Shown here: in pieces, positions 56,606 to 64,000 of the stretch | Position numbering within the stretch: the first letter of the stretch is position 1 | Layout: every line of letters starts with the position of its first letter | From: Streptomyces noursei ATCC 11455 | GTDB taxonomy: Bacteria > Actinomycetota > Actinomycetes > Streptomycetales > Streptomycetaceae | Assembly: GCF_001704275.1 (NCBI RefSeq) | Contig: NZ_CP011533.1 | Location: 434,001 to 498,000 of the forward strand | Direction of reading: 5' to 3' | DNA: 64,000 bases | Made by a program: the position numbers and the translations under genes | The notes under the pieces: generated by a model | The model's database searches: none | Seen by the model: the letters and a program-made list of their open reading frames with translations, nothing else | What the model was told of the DNA's origin: nothing

Positions 56606-57901
56606 TTACCCCACCGCACCGGCCCGCCGCTGCCGCCGCTCGCCGAGCGCGCGCCGGAACCCGTAGGCGGCGGCGCCGACCACGACGACCGCCGCACCAT
56701 AGATCATCGAGGAGACCGGCAGGGCGAAGGCGAGCACCAGGCAGCCGACCAGGCCGACGGCCGGGACGATGCGCGGCGGGCGTCCCTCATCCGAAGACAG
56801 CGTCCACGCCGAGACGTTGGCGATGGCGTAGTACACGAGCACCCCGAAGGATGAGAAGCCGATCGCCCCGCGCACGTCCACCAGGGTCGCAAGCGCCACC
56901 ACGACCAGACCGACCGTGATCTCGGCCCGGTGCGGCACCGCGAACCTCGGGTGCACCGCGGACAGGGCGTGCGGCAGGTGCCGGTCACGGGCCATCGCCA
57001 ACGTGGTGCGGGAGACGCCGAGGATCAGCGCCAGCAGCGAGCCGAGCGCGGCCACGGCCGCACCGGCACGGACCACAGGCACCAGCCAGTCGATGCCCGT
57101 CGCGCGCGCGGTGTCCGTCAGCGGCGCGGGCGCATGCGCGAGCCCCGCCGGACCGAGCACCATCAGGGCGGCGACGGCAACCACGGCATAGACGGCGAGC
57201 GTGATGCCCAGCGCCAACGGGATCGCACGAGGGATGGTGCGCGCCGGGTCGCGCACCTCCTCGCCGAGGGTGGCGATGCGCGCGTACCCGGCAAAGGCGA
57301 AGAACAACAGGCCCGCTGCCTGGAGTACCCCGCCGACGGTGGCGTCGGCGCCCACGTCCAGCCGCCCGGCGTCCGCGCCGGACGAGGTGAGGGCGGCCAC
57401 CACCACCGCGGCGAGCACGGCCAGCACTACGGCGACGATCACGCGGGTGAGCCAGGCCGACTTCTGCACCCCTCGGTAGTTGACCGCAGTCAGCGCCACC
57501 ACAGCGGCCACCGCCACCGCATGCGCCTGACCTGGCCAGACATACGAACCGACGGTCAAGGCCATCGCCGCACAGGAAGCAGTCTTGCCCACCACGAATG
57601 CCCACCCGGCCAGGTACCCCCAGAAGGCGCCGAGGCGCTCCCGCCCGTAGACGTACGTCCCGCCAGACGCCGGATAGCGGGCGGCCAGCCGTGCCGATGA
57701 GGTCGCATTGCAGTACGCGACCACGGCAGCCAACGCCAGCCCCAGCAGCAGACCGGAACCGGCTGCGCGTGCGGCCGGAGCCAGAGCGGCGAAGATCCCC
57801 GCCCCGATCATCGACCCCAGGCCGATGACCACGGCGTCGAACACTCCCAGCCGCCGCAGCAACTCCCCCGACGGCCCGGCCGCGGTCGGTGACGTGCTCA
57901 T
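56606..57901 (-). CDS. APC-family amino-acid permease
   Basis: 431 residues from the ATG at 57901, with CGGAGGG upstream. Twelve membrane spans are expected. The first has the family's GLGSMIGAGIFAALAPAARA (GSxxGxGxF-like substrate loop), and later YPASGGTYVYGRERLG and FFAFAGYARIATLGEEVRDP (span 6, GEE) are diagnostic of the APA/cationic-type group. The C-terminal 60 residues are less conserved. A CGATATCG palindrome lies 39-48 bp upstream, so PadR control is plausible. The transported amino acid is not predictable. Confidence 0.9.
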   Translation of the reverse strand: MSTSPTAAGPSGELLRRLGVFDAVVIGLGSMIGAGIFAALAPAARAAGSGLLLGLALAAVVAYCNATSSARLAARYPASGGTYVYGRERLGAFWGYLAGWAFVVGKTASCAAMALTVGSYVWPGQAHAVAVAAVVALTAVNYRGVQKSAWLTRVIVAVVLAVLAAVVVAALTSSGADAGRLDVGADATVGGVLQAAGLLFFAFAGYARIATLGEEVRDPARTIPRAIPLALGITLAVYAVVAVAALMVLGPAGLAHAPAPLTDTARATGIDWLVPVVRAGAAVAALGSLLALILGVSRTTLAMARDRHLPHALSAVHPRFAVPHRAEITVGLVVVALATLVDVRGAIGFSSFGVLVYYAIANVSAWTLSSDEGRPPRIVPAVGLVGCLVLAFALPVSSMIYGAAVVVVGAAAYGFRRALGERRQRRAGAVG

Positions 57902-57939
57902 ACGGCTTGCCCTCCGCATCATGCGAACAATTACGTCAT

Positions 57940-57949
57940 CCGATATCGG
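57940..57949. promoter_or_regulatory. CCGATATCGG palindrome upstream of the APC permease
   Basis: A perfect 10-bp palindrome 39-48 bp upstream of the permease ATG (57901). A second CGATAT half (57954-57959) follows. It is the same core as the sites at 55499 and 56553. Confidence 0.5.
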
Positions 57950-58154
57950 CACACGATATATGCCCACGGGCTGCTAATGCGACGCGTACCGCGAGGAAAC
58001 GACTCGCCGCACAGGTGCGGGGCCCGGACAGCCCGTGGAAACGTGCGGCCTGCGGGGCGTTGTGAGATCGTGCGACGCCGTCGCTGCCGTCTTACGGTGG
58101 CAGTGAGGGGGTGGACGCGAGTCTTCACCTCACGCCGAAAGGCGGGCGTTACGC

Positions 58155-59213
58155 ATGGCATCTCCTGGCATGCGGGTGGTGGTCGTCGGGGCCACCGGCA
58201 ACGTAGGCACGAGCGTCATCCTGGCACTCGGTGCGGAGCCGGGCATCGAGTCGATCCTGGGGCTGGCCCGACGGCTTCCGCGGTGGTCTCCGGCGAAGAC
58301 CGGGTGGGCGAGCGTGGACATCGCGGACGACAACACGGACCTGGCCGGTCACTTCGTCGGCGCCGACGCCGTCATCCACCTGGCGTGGCTGTTCCAGCCC
58401 ACGCACCACCCGGCGACGACCTGGCGCACGAACGTGCAGGGCAGTACTCGGGTCTTCGAGGCCGCGGCCACGGCCGACGTACCCGCCCTGATCTACGCGT
58501 CCTTCGTCGGAGCCTACTCGCCGGGCCCCAAGGACCGTGCCGTGGACGAGTCCTGGCCCACCGACGGTTGGCCGGAGTCGATGCTGTGCCGGGAGAAGGC
58601 GTACGTCGAGCGTGTCCTGGACACCTTCGAACTCCAACACCCCAAGACCCGGGTGGTGCGGTTGCGGCCCGGTTTCATGCTCAAGCGCGAATCCGCAGGC
58701 GAGCAGCACCGCCTCTTCCGCGGCCCGTTGGTGCCCAAGCACCTGACCCGGCCGGAGCACATGCCCGCGTTCCCGGCCATCCCCGGCATGCGGTACCAGG
58801 TCCTGCACACCGACGACGCGGCCGAGGCGTGCCGGCAAGCCGCCGTGCGCACGGTCCACGGCGCGTTCAACCTGGCGGCCGAACCGGTCGTGGATGCGGC
58901 CGTGTTGGGCGAGATGTTCAGCGCACGCACTTTCCCGATGCCGGGCTGGCCGGCTCGGGCCGCGGTCTCCGCAGCCTGGCGCACGCATCTGCTGCGCACG
59001 CCTCCGTCCCTGTTCGACGCCGTCCTGCACTTCCCGATCATGGATACCTCGCGGGCGCAGCGGGAACTGGACTGGACGCCGCGGTACACGGCCCAGGAGG
59101 CGCTGCGGGTGTGGCTGGCCGGTCTGCACGAGAACGCGAGCCTGCCCACCCCACCGCTGGCCTCCACGGCACGGCGCTCGCGCGAGGCCGAGACCAGGGT
59201 GGTCGGTGCTTGA
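58155..59213 (+). CDS. NAD(P)-dependent epimerase/dehydratase (extended SDR)
   Basis: 352 residues. The Rossmann loop is VVVVGATGNVGTSVILAL. Asp in SVDIADDNTDL and the AVIHLAWLFQPTHHP segment follow. The catalytic triad region is altered: IYASFVGAYSPG and then CREKAYVERVL provide Ser and K but the YxxxK Tyr is not obvious. Extended SDRs of this type act on nucleotide sugars or related substrates. A start at 58170 (MRVVVVG) is also possible. The neighbour to the left is divergent. Its 3' end overlaps the P-ATPase fragment start. Confidence 0.85.
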   Translation: MASPGMRVVVVGATGNVGTSVILALGAEPGIESILGLARRLPRWSPAKTGWASVDIADDNTDLAGHFVGADAVIHLAWLFQPTHHPATTWRTNVQGSTRVFEAAATADVPALIYASFVGAYSPGPKDRAVDESWPTDGWPESMLCREKAYVERVLDTFELQHPKTRVVRLRPGFMLKRESAGEQHRLFRGPLVPKHLTRPEHMPAFPAIPGMRYQVLHTDDAAEACRQAAVRTVHGAFNLAAEPVVDAAVLGEMFSARTFPMPGWPARAAVSAAWRTHLLRTPPSLFDAVLHFPIMDTSRAQRELDWTPRYTAQEALRVWLAGLHENASLPTPPLASTARRSREAETRVVGA

Positions 59214-59390
59214 TCGGGAGCCGGCCGCCGCAACCGGACCGGCCGGCCCCCTCCTGCAGACCGTGCCGCCGGCGGAGGTCTTCGCCGCGCTGGGCACCTC
59301 GCCGCGTGGGCTCACCGCGGCCGAGGCGACGGCGAGGCGGGACCGCTGCGGCCCCAACGAGCTGCCGCACGCCCGCCGGCGGCGGCCGAC
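59206..59390 (+). pseudogene. Cation-transporting P-type ATPase, N-terminal fragment
   Basis: From the GTG at 59206, about 60 residues match the Cation_ATPase_N segment: QTVPPAEVFAALGTSPRGLT, AAEATARRDRCGPNELPHAR. The membrane and catalytic parts are missing. At about 59380 the sequence changes, in another frame, to a TrkA domain. The original operon thus may have been epimerase followed by P-type ATPase. Confidence 0.65.
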
Positions 59391-59953
59391 TGGGCTCCCA
59401 GATCGCCCAGGTGCTCTCCGCCGCCCAGAACGACGTCACCCTCGTCGACCGCAACGAGGACCGCATCGCCGAACTCGCGGGCCGCCGCACCGTACGTCTT
59501 GAGGCCGGCGACGCCTGCCAGGCCGATGTCCTCGAGCACGCCGGAGCCCTCACCGCCGACGTCGTCATCGCCACCACCGGCGACGACGCGGACAACCTCC
59601 TCATCAGCCTGCCCGCCAAGCGCCGGTTCGCTGTTCCGCGGGTCGCCGCCCGCGTCAACGACACCGAGAACACCTGGCTGTTCGACCACCGCTGGGGCGT
59701 CGACGTCCCCGTACCCGCCGCCACCCCGCTGATCTCCCTCATCGAGGAGGCCACCGGAGCCACCGATACCGTCGCACTGCTCCGCCTCAGCAAGGCAGGC
59801 GTCAATGTCGTCGAAACCGCGATCACGCCGCAGTCCCGTGCGGCCGGACGAGCCCTTGCCGATATCGCGCTCCCCGCCGGTACCGTCATCGCCACCGTCG
59901 ACTTCCTGAGCTTCGTCGGGGCCCTCTGCGAACGACGGGGGCAGGATCGTTGA
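59378..59953 (+). pseudogene. TrkA-type potassium channel regulator, 5'-truncated
   Basis: Reading from about 59380: GGGRLGSQIAQVLSAAQNDV (NAD loop lacking its first strand), TLVDRNEDRIAELAGR, VEIxATGD-like VVIATTGDDADNLLISLPAK, then TrkA-C: VVETAITPQSRAAGRALADI, ALPAGTVIATV. No start codon precedes it in frame. About 190 residues of an expected 220 remain. It probably lost its 5' end in the deletion that removed the P-type ATPase body. Confidence 0.7.
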
Positions 59954-60131
59954 CAAGGCCAGGCCACCCTGTCCCTCAGTACACTGGTGGACAGCGCCGA
60001 CTTCCTCGTCGCCCGCACGGTGACGGGCCATGACCGAACGTGCCAGGCCGCCTTCGCTCATCGTGTTCGTGGGGTACGCGACTCCACGTTCCGCCAGGGA
60101 GATCGTGGTCGAAACCGAAAGGAGCCGGCCG

Positions 60132-60578
60132 ATGAACGTCTCAAAGGTGATGAGTGCTCCGGCGGTGGCCGTTCCGGTCGGGACGCATCTGCGGGAAGCG
60201 GCCCGCCAGATGGAAGAGTACGGGGTTGGTTGCCTGGTGGTCACGGACGGCGGGAGGCTGCAAGGCATCGTCACCGACCGCGACCTCGCGGTGCGCATGC
60301 TGACCAGGGGGCTGGACGCGGAGGAGCGGGTGGATGCGGTGATGACCCTGCCCGTGATCACGGTGGATGTGACCGACGACGTTCACGACGCATACCGGGC
60401 CTTCCGTAATTCCGGGGTACGCCGCCTGCCCGTACTGGACGGGCGGCGGCCCGTAGGCATGCTGACCGTGGACGACCTGCTCATGGACGTCTTCCAGCGA
60501 GTGGGCGATCTGCTGGGCCCGGTGGCCTGGAGCATGGTGGAGGGATCAGCCGGGTCGTGCACCACGGATCAGAGCTGA
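60132..60578 (+). CDS. CBS-domain pair protein
   Basis: 148 residues from the ATG at 60132, with AAAGGAG upstream. CBS1: VSKVMSAPAVAVPVGTHLRE ... [18 protein letters not shown]2: VDAVMTLPVITVDVTDDVHD ... RPVGMLTVDDLLMDV, ending FQRVGDLLGPVAWSMVEG. It is the close paralogue of the CBS protein at 36228, with the same length and end. It stands between the TrkA fragment and the formate dehydrogenase relics. Confidence 0.9.
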   Translation: MNVSKVMSAPAVAVPVGTHLREAARQMEEYGVGCLVVTDGGRLQGIVTDRDLAVRMLTRGLDAEERVDAVMTLPVITVDVTDDVHDAYRAFRNSGVRRLPVLDGRRPVGMLTVDDLLMDVFQRVGDLLGPVAWSMVEGSAGSCTTDQS

Positions 60579-60646
60579 ATGCCGCCTGGGCGTGCCGGCG
60601 CGCGACGGTCGCGGTAAACCCGTACGCCGAGGCGTTCGGAGACACC

Positions 60647-60660
60647 GGGCCGCGCTGCCC
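60647..60660. promoter_or_regulatory. Near-match DosR-like box upstream of the formate dehydrogenase relics
   Basis: GGGCCGCGCTGCCC, one mismatch in the second half, 55-68 bp upstream of the ATG at 60715. This is the same distance as for intact stress genes, so the lost operon may have belonged to the same regulon. Confidence 0.35.
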
Positions 60661-60714
60661 GGACCGTGCCGGTCCCCGGATGCGGCGCCCCGCGACCACC
60701 GTGACGATGAGGGC

Positions 60715-61005
60715 ATGGTGCCCGTCCCTTCCGCCGACCGTTTCGACGCCTTCCGGGCTCTCGCCGACCGGCGGGGGAGGCCCGGAGACCGGTTGATGGA
60801 ACACCTGGCCCGGGCCCGGGCAGTAACGGCGGACAGTCCTGAGACCTGGGCGCCGGTCATCGCGGCCGGAGTCGGCCTGCCGGCCGCTGCCGCGCTCGGG
60901 CCGGCCGAGTACTACGCGGACCTGACCACCCCGCACGGCCGCCGCCATGTGCGGGTGTGCGCCGCCACGGCTTGCTTCGCCGCGAGCGGCGGCCGGCACA
61001 GCCGG
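60715..61005 (+). pseudogene. NuoE-like subunit of a NAD-dependent formate dehydrogenase, truncated
   Basis: 97 residues survive: FDAFRALADRRGRPGDRLME, AAGVGLPAAAALGPAEYYAD and the first cysteines of the [2Fe-2S] site, VCAATACFAASGGRH. The other half of the thioredoxin-like domain, with the second Cys pair, is gone. The sequence moves directly into NuoF-like sequence in another frame near 60992-61005. Confidence 0.7.
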
Positions 61006-61700
61006 CTTCCAGGTGGCCGCGAAATGGGCCGCGACAGGCCAGTCACCCGACACCGTGGTCGTCGTCAACGGGGACGAGGGCGATCCGGGCTCCTTCGCCG
61101 ACCGCCTGCTGATGGAGCGCGATCCGGCCCGGGTGCTGGAGGGCCTGGCGCTGGCCTGCTTCGCCTGTGGCGCCCGGCAGGCAGTGGTGCTGGTGCGTTC
61201 GGAGTATCCCCGCGCAGTGGCCCGGATGCGGGAAGCAGTCGACCGGGCCTATGAGGACGGACACTTCGGTGTGGCGGTGCACGACAGCGGGGTGACATTG
61301 GACGTCGAGGTCGCGAGGTGCGGGTTCGTATGCCGCGGGCGAGGAGACCGCCCTGATCGCGAGCCTGGAGGGGAGCCGGGGCTGTGCCCGGCCGCGCCCC
61401 CCGTATCCCGCGAATCGTGGTTTGCGGGATACGCCGACGGTGGTCAACAACGTGGAGACACTGGCGACCGTCCCGTGGATCGTCGCGCACGGTGGCGCCG
61501 CCTATGCCCGGCGCGGGGCGCCCGGCGAGCCCGGTACGAAGCTGGTCTGTCTGTCCGAGCGATTCGCCCGCCCGGGCTGTTACGAGGTGGAACTCGGTAC
61601 ACCGGTCGAACGGATCGTCACGGAGCTGGGTGGCGGTCTGCGGAGCGATGTCGATCTGGCGGTCCTTCAGGTCGGCGGACCGCCGGGCGGTTTCCCGTCT
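60992..61700 (+). pseudogene. NuoF-like (diaphorase) subunit of formate dehydrogenase, truncated and frameshifted
   Basis: The N-terminal third is missing (begins GTAGFQVAAKWA). FMN/NADH-site sequences follow: VVVNGDEGDPGSFADRLLME. A frameshift near 61315-61325 moves the frame to SYAAGEETALIASLEGSRGC, then TPTVVNNVETLATVPWIVAH. The [4Fe-4S] C-terminal domain is absent; after VDLAVLQVGGPPGG the molybdopterin subunit starts. Confidence 0.75.
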
Positions 61701-63466
61701 CCTCGGCCCGCGCGGCCGGGGTCGAGCACTACCTCGCCCAGAAGTTCCTCCGGGTCGCGATCGGCACCAACAACGTCGACAACTGTTCGCGGCTGTGCCA
61801 CTCCCCGTCCGCCGCCGGCCTGTCCGCCTCCTTCGGGCTCCCCGGCGGCACCGACTCCTTCGACGACGTCGAGCGGGCCGACTGCGTGCTCGTGGTAGGA
61901 GCCAACCCGGTCGAGTCCCACCCGGTGATCGGTGCGCGCCTGCTGCAACGCGAGCTGCGCGGAGCCCGGTTGATCGTCGCCGACCCCCGTTCCGTCGGCC
62001 TGGCCACGTACGCCGATATGCATCTGCGGTTGCGCCCCGGCACCAATGTCGCGCTGTGCCACGGGCTCGCCCACGTCCTGCTCGCCGAAGGACTGATGGA
62101 CGAGCGGTTCCTGCACGAACGGGCCGCCGGACTGCCGGAATTCACCGAGCTGCTCGCCGACTACCCGCCCGACCGGGTCGCGGACATCACCGGCGTCCCC
62201 GCCTCGGACCTGGTCGCGGCTGCCCGCCTCTATGGACGCGCCGAGCGGCCCGCCATCGCCTACGGCCTCGGAGTCACCGAGCATCTGCACGGCACCGACG
62301 GTGTACGGGCCCTGGCCAATCTGGCGATCCTGCGCGGGGCGGTCGGCACCGGCCGCGGATACGGCGTCAACCCGCTGCGCGGCCAGAACAACGTCCAGGG
62401 CGCCTCCGACATGGGCGCGCTGCCCGACACCCTCCCCGGGTACGGGAAGGTGACCGACCCGGCCGTCCGGTCACGTGCCGAGGAAGTATGGAGGGCACGG
62501 GTCCCGGCCCGCCCCGGACTGCGGATCCCGCAGATGTTCGCGGCGGCACGAGCCGGGGACCTGCGCGCACTGTGGGTCATCGGGGAGGACGTCTGCGCCA
62601 CCGACCCCGATACGAACCGGGTGGCCGAAGCCCTGCGCGCCGGCCCGCTCGTCATCTGCAACGAACTCTTTCTCTCTGAGACCGCACTCCACGCGGACAT
62701 CGTCCTGCCGGTCGCCTCCTGGCTGGAGAAGGACGGCATCTTCGTCAACTTCGACCGCCGGTTCCAGCGGGTCCGTGCAGCCGTCTCGCCACCGGGGCAG
62801 GCCCGTACGGACTTCGAGACCGTACACGCGGTGGCCTCTGCCATGGGCGTCGATCTCGGTTGCCCCACCCCGGCCGCCGCGCTGGACGAGTGCGGACTGC
62901 TCGCTCCCGTCTTCGCGGGGCTCTCGCACGGCCGGCTGGACCGCGCGGGGGCGATCCCGTGGCCCTGCCCGTACGCCGACCAGCCGGGCGAAGCCACGTT
63001 GTACACGGGACGGTTCGCTACCGCGGACGGACGTGCGCACCTCGCGTCCTGCCCCTACCTGCCGCCGGGTGAGGAGGCCGACGACGACTACCCGCTGATC
63101 ATGGTCACCGGGCGGCGGCTGGCCCACTACAACTCCGGCGGCATGACCCGGCGCACGGCCAACCTCCTGCTGGAGTCCGCCGACTGGCTGGACCTCCACC
63201 CCGATGACGCGGACCGCTACGACCTGCGGGACGGCGAACCCGTCACGGTGGAAAGCCGCCACGGCCGGGCGCGGCTGCTCGCCCGAGTCAGCAGCGAGGT
63301 GAACCCGGGGCAGGTCTTCTGCGCGTTCCACTTTCCGGCCCACGGAGTGAACCGGTTGACCTCCAGCCATGCGGACACCGTCACGTCGTGCCCCGAATAC
63401 AAGGTCACCGCTGTACGGGTGACCCGGTACCCCGCACAGCAAGACGCAGCTACTGCGCCCGGGTGA
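61700..63466 (+). pseudogene. Formate dehydrogenase alpha (molybdopterin) subunit, 5'-truncated
   Basis: About 585 residues of the catalytic subunit are intact in one frame from GVEHYLAQKFLRVAIGTNN. The active-site region is NNVDNCSRLCHSPSAAGLSA, with Cys at the position of selenocysteine in E. coli FdhF. Later molybdopterin-binding segments are YGVNPLRGQNNVQGASDMGA, ELFLSETALHADIVLPVASW and VTGRRLAHYNSGGMTRRTAN, with a C-terminal molydop-binding domain. The N-terminal ferredoxin-like and [4Fe-4S] domains are gone, so electron transfer out of the cofactor is broken. A strong terminator follows at 63480. Confidence 0.8.
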
Positions 63467-63479
63467 CGACAGTCGGCGG

Positions 63480-63517
63480 CCGGGCCGTCCGCTCCGGAGC
63501 CGGAGCGGACGGCCCGG
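63480..63517. terminator. Intrinsic-terminator-like palindrome after the fdhA relic
   Basis: A perfect inverted repeat of 18 bp, CCGGGCCGTCCGCTCCGG, with only AG between the arms (63498-63499), followed by TTCCTCG. It begins 13 bp after the stop at 63466. It probably ended transcription of the formate dehydrogenase operon. Confidence 0.8.
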
Positions 63518-63595
63518 TTCCTCGTCGGAATCCCGGTCGAAGGCGCCCGGCTTGGGCCTGAATCCGGCGGGGCCTGGCGGACCGTGGTCAGCGTG

Positions 63596-63835
63596 CCTCA
63601 CCCGCTCCGTCCAGGAGTCGATCGACATCAACCGCACACAGCCCGGCTGTCATCGTGTCATCGGCGGGCATGGCGACCGGAGAACGCGTCGCACCACCTG
63701 TGGCGGCTGCCCGCTGCACAGTGCCGTGGTGATCGTGGTCTTCGCAGCGGTGGGCGCCCGCGCCCACGACCAGGAGAGAACGTCCTGGTCCGCTGGCTGC
63801 TTGACCGCGTCACGGTCAGTCACTCGCCGTGGTAG
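63596..63835 (+). pseudogene. Decayed beta-CASP metallo-hydrolase fragment
   Basis: Short pieces, in alternating frames, match the hydrolase at 19671: [12 protein letters not shown], then [33 protein letters not shown], and GENVLVRWLLDR to a TAG at 63833-63835. The order is that of the intact gene but several internal blocks are deleted. The lactamase metal-site half is missing. Confidence 0.65.
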
Positions 63836-64000
63836 AGCCTGTCGACGTCGACCAGGAGGACCTCTCCCCTGGCTTCCGCGGCCCGCAGTTCCGGGCCGAA
63901 CCCGATCCCGCTGTAACACGCCGGCGTGGCCCCGTTGACGTCCTCGCCGGAAGCTCCGAGGACGGACAGAACATGGCGCAGCCGTTCCAGGTGCTGGATG
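63820..64000 (-). CDS. C-terminal end of a hypothetical protein (partial)
   Basis: The frame enters from the right edge and ends at TGA (63820-63822), giving about 60 residues: HLERLRHVLSVLGASGEDVN, GATPACYSGIGFGPELRAAE, ARGEVLLVDVDRLYHGE. The 'GIGFxPELRAAxARGEVxLVDxDxLY' end is typical of an actinobacterial ATP-binding protein (DUF234/archaeal-ATPase-like) with an endonuclease-like C-terminus. I cannot confirm the family from this part alone. It overlaps the end of the decayed hydrolase fragment by 16 bp. Confidence 0.5.
   Translation of the reverse strand, partial: IQHLERLRHVLSVLGASGEDVNGATPACYSGIGFGPELRAAEARGEVLLVDVDRLYHGE

Overview
The window is high-GC actinobacterial chromosome, almost certainly Streptomyces or a close relative. 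The signs are strong third-position GC bias (long mirror ORFs opposite nearly every gene), many GTG starts, purine-rich ribosome binding sites, ATGA stop/start overlaps and typical streptomycete families (DUF1918, DUF1876, DUF4097, XRE/TPR regulators, PASTA-less Ser/Thr kinases).

Layout. 1-16.7 kb is mixed accessory DNA: the end of an XRE/MmyB-like regulator, a membrane protein, RidA, an SRPBCC protein, an IS5-type remnant, an NAD kinase, a cytochrome P450 divergent from an IS30-HTH/MarR-type regulator, an XRE/TPR regulator split by a 160-bp MITE, a run of small ORFs, a Ser/Thr kinase, a DUF4097/hydrolase pair divergent from a second IS30-HTH/MarR regulator, and a frameshifted kinase-like gene. 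17.7-38.8 kb is a stress/dormancy-type island. It holds a Na+/H+ antiporter, a beta-CASP RNase-like hydrolase, an SPFH protein, many tandem-domain universal stress proteins (USPs), CBS proteins, a SpoIIAA-like protein and a cyclic-nucleotide-binding protein. It also holds the operon acetyl-CoA synthetase - E1alpha - E1beta - E2 - acyl carrier protein. 38.9-46.7 kb is a complete nine-gene V/A-type ATPase operon. 47-64 kb returns to stress genes (DUF1876, Hsp20, USPs, DUF1918, phosphoribosyltransferase, PadR, DoxX, amino-acid permease, epimerase, CBS) mixed with many decayed genes. These include an SPFH/IS110 chimera, a methyltransferase tail, an IS110 transposase, a DevS-like GAF kinase, a P-type ATPase start fused to a TrkA end, and a formate dehydrogenase operon with at least three lesions.

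How the genes fit together. Eight intact USPs and one broken one, four CBS proteins, SPFH, Hsp20, DUF1918/1876 and relics of nicotinate phosphoribosyltransferase and formate dehydrogenase resemble the low-oxygen/dormancy gene set of Streptomyces (the OsdK/OsdR region of S. coelicolor) and the mycobacterial DosR regulon. A palindrome GGGCC-N4-GGCCC, with the same half-site spacing as the DosR box GGGAC-N4-GTCCC, lies roughly 55-125 bp upstream of many of these genes. The only DevS-like kinase in the window is truncated at both ends, so any controlling kinase must be elsewhere. A plausible reading (inference) is an energy-maintenance island: V/A-ATPase and antiporter for ion balance, the acetyl-CoA-forming operon for carbon flux, and USP/CBS proteins as adenylate sensors. 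Gene decay is heavy. I count about 18 broken genes or fragments.
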